Position numbers and translations under genes: made by a program
Part shown: positions 24,201 through 31,041 of the stretch, piece by piece
Position numbering within the stretch: position 1 is the first letter of the stretch
Layout of the letters: every line of letters starts with the position of its first letter
The notes under the pieces: model-generated
The model's input: only the letters and a program-made list of their open reading frames with translations
Database searches by the model: none
Told to the model about the DNA's origin: nothing
DNA from: Anaerolineales bacterium
GTDB taxonomy: Bacteria; Chloroflexota; Anaerolineae; Anaerolineales; Villigracilaceae
Assembly: GCA_021462845.1 (NCBI GenBank)
Contig: JAJTXU010000007.1
Coordinates: forward strand, 1-47,006
Length of the DNA stretch: 47,006 nt
Reading direction: 5' to 3'

Positions 24201-25037
24201 ATCGCCGACTTTAATTTGGGAGATATTCTGCGCAATGCGCCCGAGGTGCAAGTCGATGCTCATCACGCCTTGGAAAACATCTTTTTCATCGTATACGGGC
24301 GCGGATGCGGTTACGATCAATCCGGTACCTGCCTGATCTTGATAAGGTTCGGTCCAGCGGACGCTCCGGTCAGGGTCGTTCTGCGGGGTGACGATAGTAT
24401 AAAGAGGTTCCGTCCGAACATCGTAGTCTGGGGGAACTAAGGATGCCAGATCAAGGTTTGGGTAGTATGTGCTGTATCCAAGCGCGCCGAGGTAATAGAC
24501 AGCCACCGCTTCCTGCTGGTCTTCTAAGATTTTTGGGGCTGCAAAATCGAGATACGCGGAAACGTTAATATCGTTAAATACCGCGTCATTGACATACACG
24601 TTGTTTGGAATTAGCACGGTCCCCAGATCGTTTCGTGAGTTCGTATATTGACCGCCGGGCAATATAACCACTTCTTGCCGCGCATCCCAATATGTGCCTT
24701 GACTCAAAACGGATTCTTGCGATGCCAATTGCGCCCGGTAGTCTGCCAATTTAATCAAATTATGTTGGGTCAATGAGAAAACTTGGTCAGCGTTAGACGC
24801 CTCCGTATTAATCAGGTTGGTTAATTGTGCATCGGTCTGGGTTTCGACGCTGTTCTCATACCTGTCGGAAATCGAAGTGATGATCTTTGACGCTCTAGTA
24901 AGAGCAAAAAAAGTTAGCGCGCTGATGGATAGGATTTCAATCGCCAATAAGGCCAGAATGATCTTAGCGCGCAACCTGAGATCGCGCCATCGCCCGAAAA
25001 TGATCTTATTCTTGATTCCGCTGATTTTTTGATTCAT
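21270..25037 (-). CDS. Membrane sensor, dCache-HAMP-multiple GAF, no kinase domain
   Basis: A 1255-residue sensor. Helix 1 (~22-45), an extracytoplasmic double-Cache-like region (~46-390, for instance YWDARQEVVILPGG and GFAFLVDDTGHILVMPPEG), helix 2 (~392-415, LWIAAFILLGLLIVATAL), a HAMP linker, then five GAF or GAF-like units between ~490 and ~1195 (VVGVLDMQSSQP; KQLGVLMLEGEEP; LLGVIAVTRNRS). The C-terminal tail QAEREAMLNVINQKIQSATS is nearly shared with the two sensors upstream. There is no HisKA, HATPase, GGDEF or methyl-accepting region, so signals must pass by contact with another protein, probably the following GAF-kinase (28 bases on). The ATG has AGGAG upstream. Confidence 0.88.
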   Translation of the reverse strand: MNQKISGIKNKIIFGRWRDLRLRAKIILALLAIEILSISALTFFALTRASKIITSISDRYENSVETQTDAQLTNLINTEASNADQVFSLTQHNLIKLADYRAQLASQESVLSQGTYWDARQEVVILPGGQYTNSRNDLGTVLIPNNVYVNDAVFNDINVSAYLDFAAPKILEDQQEAVAVYYLGALGYSTYYPNLDLASLVPPDYDVRTEPLYTIVTPQNDPDRSVRWTEPYQDQAGTGLIVTASAPVYDEKDVFQGVMSIDLHLGRIAQNISQIKVGDAGFAFLVDDTGHILVMPPEGYPLFGLQPEEVPLGATPTQTVLGRGSEELQALTNQMTAGKSGLSIVTINGVESYMTFTPLQTAGYSLGIIAPVSELNTAIVSSRQEIQNETKASLWIAAFILLGLLIVATALSFITGQFIAAPLARLTQTVEQVSSGDLSARAKVESKDETGSLAAAFNYMSAQLSESFATLEQRVADRTRNLGLAAEVGRAVSQVHELDVMLRNACDLILKEFDLYYAQVYLTDADGSRLILEAGTGAVGAQLVEQGHSLPVNINSINGRAAIDKRSVVISDTSQSAAFRQNPLLPETRGEMAVPLIIADKVVGVLDMQSSQPGALTDEVLPAFEALAGQLAIAIQNANLLAETEQARAQMEAQARHLIRERWAEHLDAIHEPEQFGFVFSHDTVAPLSEADETQPAEGAPTVLAPITLTGEALGSLAVELNDEGSREHTNELVSVVARQVAQQIENLRLLENAERYRAEAEEAARRLTREGWQTYAEKASESLGYLYNLKEVLPLNGAPLEDAGATLPLKVRDEVVGKLAVQGLDSSDTESIELASAVAERLSAHIEGLRQYDQTQSALAQSEKLFEASRRITQAADLQELTAVAVEAINIPVINRAIMGSTTVDAEGEVESLDVIANWWNGTGHEATAVGTHYSIEVVRMMKLFLSPTPLFFDDGFADDRVDPVTMQLAQRLNLRAVAILPLHVGSKQLGVLMLEGEEPHHFTEEEKRLFVALGPQIATMLENQRQFEQTQASLAETQTLYRINEAIGGATELDVIYQTVAKLSCEELGFTGSWISVYDPANETLRGVAGENMPAERITASLSIDEATPATLAAKTRRMVMVNDPEKDERMGGMPPEVLARVGKALSTPIMVGQELLGVIAVTRNRSMADLGAREERMLQAIATQLAIVMQRIKLFDQVRKQAEREAMLNVINQKIQSATSVEAVLQIAARELGHALSAPMTVAQLSMKDKLS

Positions 25038-25055
25038 TTGAGAACTCCTGATACT

Positions 25056-26414
25056 CTACGCCGATCTCTCGGCGGAAGTAGGCTCGGTTGGGACAGCCCT
25101 GGAGGCTAGCTGAATCTTCGCCTTGACCCGCGAAACGCCGGCAGTCTTCCCCAGTTCGCGGATGGCGGTCTGCAGGGTTTCTTCGATGGATGAAGCGCTT
25201 TGGATGCGGCTGCCGATCAGGTTGACTTGCGCTTCGAACTCAGCCTGCTTCTTGGATTGCTCGAACGAGCGCGCGTTCTGAATGGAAGTTGCCAATTGCG
25301 CGGCAAGCGTGGTCTGGATGGCAATATCCGACGCGCCGAAACGCCCGACTTGATCAGACTGAATATCGAATACTCCGATCGGAGTACCGCCCACGATCAT
25401 CGGCACAGCCAATTCGGAACGGGTGTCGGGCAATAGCGGGTTCGGCAAAAAGTCCGGCGCTTCCATCACGTCGTTCACAGTAATGCCTTTGCGTTCACGG
25501 GCGGCGCGGGCAACGAGCGACTGTTCACGATTGAGCGGGATCGAACGTCCCTCCGCCACCATCTGGCGCCCCGGTTCACCGGCGCCCGCTGTCAATATCA
25601 GGTTCTCGCCCGCTTCATCGAACAGGTAGATATGTGAATGATAGAGGTTGAAGCGTTCCTTGGTCAGGTCCATTACTTCTTGCAACAAACGTCTAAAATC
25701 GAGGATCGTAGATGTGGCAGTGGATACTTCTGCCACGGCGCTTAATTGGGCGGCGCGCTGTTCCAACTCCGCTGATATCGATTCCAGATGGCGGTTAGCG
25801 TCTTGCGCCTGCTGGGCGCTCTTTGTTACCTCGTGAAGGATGTTTGCGCGCGCCCTGGAAACGATCACAAACAATGCGCTCATGGCTAAGTAAATGATGA
25901 CTGCGAATGCCACATCGCCAATCGGTTGGGGAGGGTCGCTGCGAATCAAGGAGGCATGGATCAATGTGCCTACTGTCAAGAATATAACCATAATCATCTG
26001 CCAGACAGACACAAGCAGGTTGATAAGAGATAGACCCAAAGCCAATTCAAGCACGAGCGTCGCCCCATACGGATATGGATAAGTGGATGTTATTACCGCC
26101 GCGTAACATACGATGATAAACGCTGTTGTAGAAAGTTCCAAAAGCCCTTTGCGTAGCAGGATGAGGGCAACTACTATGAAGAGCAAAGCGCCCAGGATGA
26201 TCCCAATGTTGGACATGGAATTCTCATCAAAAAGCGCAAGAAAATAGACTAAGAAGATCAACGAGGTGCCTACAATGGCAAGGTAGATGCGCAGGGTAAG
26301 ATGGGCTGTCAGGTTTTTTTCTATATTGCCAAAATCGGGCAATTCTAAAAGTTTTGCGAGGAACCCCGGCGCGCTTAGGCTCTTACTGTCGGTAGTAGGG
26401 TTTAAGTTTTTCAT
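25056..26414 (-). CDS. Membrane GAF protein, no kinase domain
   Basis: A 452-residue protein. Six hydrophobic helices occupy ~45-215 (LRIYLAIVGTSLIFLVYFLA, IGIILGALLFIVVALILL and others), followed by a coiled coil (ESISAELEQRAAQLSAVAEV) and one GAF domain (~245-400: RFNLYHSHIYLFDEAGENL, GEPGRQMVAEGRSIPLNR, PIGVFDIQSDQVGRF). The C-terminal tail repeats the EAQVNLIGSRIQSASSIEE pattern. No output domain. The start overlaps the preceding stop by one base (TAATG). The GAF domain resembles those of the 26414-28708 protein, suggesting duplication with swapping of the membrane part. Probably a partner of the neighbouring sensors and kinase. Confidence 0.85.
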   Translation of the reverse strand: MKNLNPTTDSKSLSAPGFLAKLLELPDFGNIEKNLTAHLTLRIYLAIVGTSLIFLVYFLALFDENSMSNIGIILGALLFIVVALILLRKGLLELSTTAFIIVCYAAVITSTYPYPYGATLVLELALGLSLINLLVSVWQMIMVIFLTVGTLIHASLIRSDPPQPIGDVAFAVIIYLAMSALFVIVSRARANILHEVTKSAQQAQDANRHLESISAELEQRAAQLSAVAEVSTATSTILDFRRLLQEVMDLTKERFNLYHSHIYLFDEAGENLILTAGAGEPGRQMVAEGRSIPLNREQSLVARAARERKGITVNDVMEAPDFLPNPLLPDTRSELAVPMIVGGTPIGVFDIQSDQVGRFGASDIAIQTTLAAQLATSIQNARSFEQSKKQAEFEAQVNLIGSRIQSASSIEETLQTAIRELGKTAGVSRVKAKIQLASRAVPTEPTSAERSA

Positions 26415-28708
26415 TACGCGTTCTCCTTATTCTTCATGACTTCGCCAGCCAGCGCGGATGAATCGAGAGAGACCGCAGTCGGCTTCATTCCCAGCGCATG
26501 ACCAAGTTCGCGCGCCGTGATCTTCATCGCCGCTTCAATTGAAGTTGCGCTTTGAATCTTTTGCGTGATCAGGTTGAGCATAGCCTCGCGTTTTGCCTGT
26601 TCTTGCGCCCGTTCAAATTGGCGGCGGTTCTCCAGAATGGCGGCAAACTGAGGGCTTAGAGAAGTGAGCAGACGGGTTTCGGCTTGCGTAAAGTTGTGCG
26701 GTTGCTGTCCTTCCAACAAGACGATGGCGTCGCGGCGCGACCCAATATAGATAGGGAGAGCCGCAACACTGCGATAATTCACTTTTTGGGCGATGGCTCT
26801 GGTCGCATCGTCCACGTGCTCATCGTTCAATACGTCGCTAAAAAATAGCGGTTCCGCGCTTGTGAACATAGACAGGGAACTTAGCATTTCTTTTGGATAG
26901 TGCGTGCCAACGGGGGACGATGGCAGTTCGGCGCTTTGCGACCAGTTCGCAACAATGGTCATGCCGTCCAACTCATCCTTGTCGTTGTATGCCAGGCTTC
27001 CCAAAATAGCCCGGTCGATCGCGCGAATATCCAGCGACTCTACGATGAACTTGATCAATTCCTGTAAATTTGTCGCTTGCGATAAACGGTCGCTGGCGTT
27101 GAACAACTTTTCAGACTGCGACAAAGCCGCTCTGGTTTCCTCGTATTGATTGGCATTTTGCACGGCGACCGCAATTTGCGAACTGAGTGTGGTTTGAACG
27201 GCGATATCCGCATCTGTGAAGCGACCAACAGTATCGGATTGCACATCGAATACGCCAATGAGGCTTCCACCCACAACCATCGGCGCCGCTAACTCAGAGC
27301 GCGTGTTGGGCAACAGCGGATTAGGCAGAAAGTCCGGCGCTTGCGTCACGTCGTTTACTGTGACGCCTTTGCGTTCGCGGGCGGCGCGAGCCACCAATGA
27401 CTGTTCGCGGTCGAGCGGAATGGAACGACCTTCGGCGACCATCTGCCTGCCCGCCGCGCCCGCGCCCGAAGCAAGCACAAGCGTGTCGCCGGCTTCGTTC
27501 AGGAGGTAAATATGGGCGTGATATAAATTGAAACGTTCCTTGGTGAGGTCAACCACCTGTTGTAACAGTTCGTCCGTTTCCAAAATTGTGGAGGCGGCGA
27601 TGCCCACTTCCGCCACAGACGAAAGCGCTTTCGTGCGTTCCGTCACGCGCAGTTCCAAAGAACCGATCAAATCGCGCAGTTGGGATGTCATGCGGTTGAA
27701 CGCCGTCGCCAGCGCGCCGATTTCATCCTGATTGCTCACATGAGTTGTTCGAGTTAGATCACCTTCACTGATCAATTGGGCTGTTGTGGCTAATTCGGCG
27801 ATCGGGGTGGTGATCTGGCGGGCGGCGAGCGCTCCCAGGAACCCGGCTACTACGATTGCCACCAGGGTTGTGATGATCGTAAGGGTAATGTTATTGAGCG
27901 CCAACGACAAAGCCTCAGAAGCGGGTTGTTCAGCGAGAATATAGAATGTTTGATCTTCAAAGGCGAGTTGTTCAACAGCCAAAGCGGAGGAAGCCCCGCT
28001 TAGGCCGGTCGCAAACGAATTTTCTGAAGGAGGGGTGATTTGCGCTCTTTTCAAAACGAATGAAGGGTTGGCATGGGCAACGACGAAACCGTTACTGTCC
28101 GTCATGTACACTACGCCGCCGCCAGTCAGATCTGCCTGTCCCATAAGATCCCACACCGATTTGAACCGAAACTTGGCGATCAGCACATAATCAAGCCTGC
28201 CGCTTCTCAGGTCAAGCAATGGAACCGACACGACCATATACGGCTCGCCCGTGACCTCATTGAAAGAGACAGGGCTAAAATAGGTAGCCTCTGTTTCTTT
28301 TGGCTTATCGAATTCTTCCGATCCGGTGCGATTGTCGAATTCCTCGGGCGTGACCACCTTCAAACGGGAGAGGAAGATCAACTCCCTGCCCTGGCCGTTC
28401 GTCAGAATCAGTTCTTCGTAGACCGTCTGATTTGAAAATAGATTTGAAAGCAAGACAGATTGCTCGTCTCGTGTCGCATTGGAAAAGTCGTTGATCTCAG
28501 TCAATGAACGTAATTCGGTTTCGCGCCCCTCAATAAAGTTCTTGACCTGCTCCGCCACGCGTTTTGCGATCTCACCCTGAGATTCCAGAGCCTGTGGAAC
28601 TTCGCTGTTGTACGTTTGCCAGGTTCCAATGGCTCCAACGATTAACAAAGGAATCAACACCAGAGCAATAAAATAAACTGTCAATCGTGTTTGTAGGCTT
28701 TTTCTCAT
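26414..28708 (-). CDS. Membrane sensor, Cache-HAMP-GAF-GAF, no kinase domain
   Basis: A 764-residue sensor: helix 1 (~9-28), an extracytoplasmic Cache-like domain (~29-270, with VVYMTDSNGFVVAHANPSF), helix 2 (~272-296), HAMP (PIAELATTAQLISEGDLTR), and two GAF domains (~370-515 and ~545-700). The tail AKREAMLNLITQKIQSATSI resembles those of the two downstream sensors. No kinase or other output domain follows. The gene begins downstream of two substrate-binding lipoproteins, which are natural ligand-carriers for a Cache sensor. The ATG at 28708 has GGAGA upstream. It ends overlapping the next start (TAATG). Sensor class clear; ligand unknown. Confidence 0.88.
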   Translation of the reverse strand: MRKSLQTRLTVYFIALVLIPLLIVGAIGTWQTYNSEVPQALESQGEIAKRVAEQVKNFIEGRETELRSLTEINDFSNATRDEQSVLLSNLFSNQTVYEELILTNGQGRELIFLSRLKVVTPEEFDNRTGSEEFDKPKETEATYFSPVSFNEVTGEPYMVVSVPLLDLRSGRLDYVLIAKFRFKSVWDLMGQADLTGGGVVYMTDSNGFVVAHANPSFVLKRAQITPPSENSFATGLSGASSALAVEQLAFEDQTFYILAEQPASEALSLALNNITLTIITTLVAIVVAGFLGALAARQITTPIAELATTAQLISEGDLTRTTHVSNQDEIGALATAFNRMTSQLRDLIGSLELRVTERTKALSSVAEVGIAASTILETDELLQQVVDLTKERFNLYHAHIYLLNEAGDTLVLASGAGAAGRQMVAEGRSIPLDREQSLVARAARERKGVTVNDVTQAPDFLPNPLLPNTRSELAAPMVVGGSLIGVFDVQSDTVGRFTDADIAVQTTLSSQIAVAVQNANQYEETRAALSQSEKLFNASDRLSQATNLQELIKFIVESLDIRAIDRAILGSLAYNDKDELDGMTIVANWSQSAELPSSPVGTHYPKEMLSSLSMFTSAEPLFFSDVLNDEHVDDATRAIAQKVNYRSVAALPIYIGSRRDAIVLLEGQQPHNFTQAETRLLTSLSPQFAAILENRRQFERAQEQAKREAMLNLITQKIQSATSIEAAMKITARELGHALGMKPTAVSLDSSALAGEVMKNKENA

Positions 28709-28770
28709 GGATGGTCTCCAACTAGAACTTTAGATCGCGTAACATTTGAAATATTATGTGAGTGATGATT

Positions 28771-28808
28771 TGCAGACCCCAAAGGAACAGAAGCCGTTGG
28801 GGTCTGCA
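28771..28808 (-). terminator. Hairpin after the second substrate-binding protein gene
   Basis: TGCAGACCCCAA (28771-28782) pairs with TTGGGGTCTGCA (28797-28808), loop 14 bases. It lies 11 bases after the stop of the lipoprotein gene. There is no strong T-run on the minus strand, so partial termination or protection of the upstream mRNA from 3' decay is as likely as a full stop. Confidence 0.5.
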
Positions 28809-28819
28809 AAGCGTTTATC

Positions 28820-29800
28820 TTAGCGAATTATCGTATCAGCCTGATTCAAGATTTGGTCCGAAATTACAATGCCATACTTCTGGGCAATTGGAAGGTTGAC
28901 GGTAAAGAATGGATCGGCTGTTTCCACGGGCAAGTCGGCTGGCTTGGCGCCTTTGAGGATCTGGTCAGCCATACGGGCGGCTTGCCTGCCTTGTGAGGGC
29001 CAGTCAACCGCGTACGAGAATAGTGTGCCGTCTGCGGGTTGTTCATAAGAGCCGATTGGGATATTTCGTTCAACTGCAAGTTCCTTTACAGGAGCCAGGG
29101 ATTCCAATGTTGGTGTTGGAATAATCAAGATGCTCGCGCCTGCGGGCAAGTTTTGTACGATCGGCAATGCATCTTCTACAGAGTTTATGGTCGTCAACAC
29201 AAGTTCGATGCCCAGGCTTTTTGCCGTATCAGGCAGGGGTTGCGCAACCGTTAACGAAACCTCGTCTTCAGGATGGTAGAACACATATACGATCTCGGTT
29301 TCCGGCACGATCTTGAGCAACCATTCGAGTCCTTTTGGGCTGAAGTTGGCGTTTTGCACGCCGGTAACGTTGCCGCCGGGCTGGGCAATGCTTTCCACCA
29401 CGCCTTCTCCCACAGGATCAATGACCGGGGCAAATAAAACAGGCATGTCTGTGCCCGCCACGAGATCTTTGGCAACCAGCGCTGGAAGAGTGCCCATCGC
29501 GTAGATCATGTCTACATCCTGGTCGATCAGGCTCTGGATCTCCGCCTCGATTGCGGATCGCTCCGGCGCTACCGCGCCGTTATAAATAAATGTAATATTT
29601 TCGCCTTCCACATAACCCAGATCAGCCAACCCAGCTTTAAATCCATCATAAATAGGTTGCAAAATATCGAGATAATTGACGACCCCAATCGTATAGGTTT
29701 TTGCCTCTGGGGCATTGCCACATGCGCTCATCAGCATGGCGAGCAGAATTAGGGTTGTAAAACCTGCCCATAATTTTTGCGAGAACTTTTTATTTTTCAT
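28820..29800 (-). CDS. Substrate-binding lipoprotein (TrpX/PF04392-type), no transporter partner
   Basis: A 326-residue lipoprotein. A Lys-rich start (MKNKKFSQKLWAGF), hydrophobic stretch and lipobox LLAMLMSACGN with Cys mark a type II signal peptide. The mature part is a periplasmic-binding-protein fold with TYTIGVVNYLDILQPIYDGF, LADLGYVEGENITFIYNG, and PVIDPVGEGVVESIAQPGGN, the signature of the ABC substrate-binding family that includes tryptophan-binding TrpX. The longest frame extends to 29905, but ATG 29800 starts the signal peptide and has AAGGAAA upstream. No permease or ATPase lies nearby; a paralogue does. It probably feeds ligand information to the Cache sensors rather than import. 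Confidence 0.88.
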   Translation of the reverse strand: MKNKKFSQKLWAGFTTLILLAMLMSACGNAPEAKTYTIGVVNYLDILQPIYDGFKAGLADLGYVEGENITFIYNGAVAPERSAIEAEIQSLIDQDVDMIYAMGTLPALVAKDLVAGTDMPVLFAPVIDPVGEGVVESIAQPGGNVTGVQNANFSPKGLEWLLKIVPETEIVYVFYHPEDEVSLTVAQPLPDTAKSLGIELVLTTINSVEDALPIVQNLPAGASILIIPTPTLESLAPVKELAVERNIPIGSYEQPADGTLFSYAVDWPSQGRQAARMADQILKGAKPADLPVETADPFFTVNLPIAQKYGIVISDQILNQADTIIR

Positions 29801-29900
29801 ACTTTGTTTCCTTTTAAAGTAGTTGTTGCGCCTTTGAGCAGGAGCATTGCTTTCGCATGAAGGCCCTGCATGATGCTTCGGGTGATATTTTCTAACCGCC

Positions 29901-29937
29901 TGCAAACCTCAACCAAAGACATAGGTTGAGGTTTGCA
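29901..29937 (-). terminator. Hairpin after the first substrate-binding protein gene
   Basis: TGCAAACCTCAACC (29901-29914) pairs perfectly with GGTTGAGGTTTGCA (29924-29937), loop 9 bases, 12 bases past the stop of the lipoprotein gene. No T-run follows on the minus strand. Each of the two binding-protein genes is thus followed by a long hairpin, a pattern used to raise binding-protein levels over membrane partners. Confidence 0.5.
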
Positions 29938-29949
29938 GAGCAATAGGTT

Positions 29950-30924
29950 TTAGCGAACGATTACGTTAGCCTGCTTGATGATCTCGTTTGGAATTTCAAC
30001 GCCGTATGCGGCGGCAGATTTCAGGTCAATATCCAGGAAATACTCGGCTGTTTCAACGGGCATATCCGCTGGTTTTTGTCCTTTGAGAACACGGTCTACC
30101 ATGTTCGCGCCCTGCTCAGCCTCGCCGGCAAACGTTACTGTGTAATTCGCCACAGGGAAAGGCGATGCGCCAATTTCACGGTTCGTCGAGAAAACCGGAA
30201 CGCCGCGTTCCTGAGCCAATTGGCTCAGTTGCTCCAGTCCTCCTTCGAGGCTTGAAAGCGGCGAAAGCAGGTAAATGATCGTATCTTCCGGCAAGGTATC
30301 GACGCGCGCCAGCATCTCATCCACGCTGGTCACTTCGCTCGGCGCTAATTCGACGCCTAACTGAGCGACAGCATCCAACATGCCGCCATTGACTATCATC
30401 ATAGAGATGGAATCGGCTGGGTTGTACGGCATATACACATGCTTGGTTTGCGGAAGGATCTTGAGCGCCCACTCCAATCCTTTGGGGGAGTGGTCGATTA
30501 TTTGCACGCCGGTCACATTGCCGCCCGGTCTGGCAATGCTCGCCACCACGCCTTCTTCAACGGGATTGATCACTGGGGTGAAAATAACCGGAATATCGGT
30601 TCCTTCCACGGCTTTCTTGGCGGCTTTGGTGGTTAGGGTGCCAACCGTAAAGAAGATATCCACCTTTTGTTCCATCAGTCGTTGCGCTTCAGCATCGAAT
30701 GCCGCCTGGTCGGGTCCCACTTCGGGATTATAGAGGTAGGTGATGTTTTCACCTTCCACATAGCCCAATTCGGTCATCGTAATTTTGAAGTTGTCGAAAA
30801 TTGGGCTTAACCAACTGATCTCCACAATGACCCCAACGGTATACGATTGGGGTTTGGCCGCGCCACAGCTGGACAGGACCAAACTAAGGGCAAAAAACAG
30901 AAAGAATAACTTTTTAGTTGACAT
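29950..30924 (-). CDS. Substrate-binding lipoprotein (TrpX/PF04392-type), paralogue
   Basis: A 324-residue lipoprotein with signal peptide MSTKKLFFLFFALSLVLSSC (lipobox LSSC) and the same family features as its neighbour: YTVGVIVEISWLSPIFDNF, ELGYVEGENITYLYNPEVG, PVINPVEEGVVASIARPGGN and a C-terminal QANVIVR. The two paralogues clearly arose by duplication but differ enough in the ligand cleft (NHS/DHS-type residues around VQIIDHSPKGLEW) to bind different compounds. AAGGAGT precedes the ATG by a normal distance. It is probably the first gene of a transcript that runs to thrC. Ligand unknown; amino-acid-like molecules are typical of the family. Confidence 0.88.
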   Translation of the reverse strand: MSTKKLFFLFFALSLVLSSCGAAKPQSYTVGVIVEISWLSPIFDNFKITMTELGYVEGENITYLYNPEVGPDQAAFDAEAQRLMEQKVDIFFTVGTLTTKAAKKAVEGTDIPVIFTPVINPVEEGVVASIARPGGNVTGVQIIDHSPKGLEWALKILPQTKHVYMPYNPADSISMMIVNGGMLDAVAQLGVELAPSEVTSVDEMLARVDTLPEDTIIYLLSPLSSLEGGLEQLSQLAQERGVPVFSTNREIGASPFPVANYTVTFAGEAEQGANMVDRVLKGQKPADMPVETAEYFLDIDLKSAAAYGVEIPNEIIKQANVIVR

Positions 30925-31041
30925 TGGCAGACTCCTTTGAAAAAACTTTTTCTTGCTTCCTGATCGCAGTATTAATATTTTCCATGAATTTATTGAAATG
31001 ACCGATGGAATTCGTGTAGAAAAGTTGGGGAAAGTTGGTTC

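Noticed and set aside
28820-30924. Complete ABC transporter around the two binding proteins.
   Set aside because: No permease or ATPase frame is present on either strand nearby.
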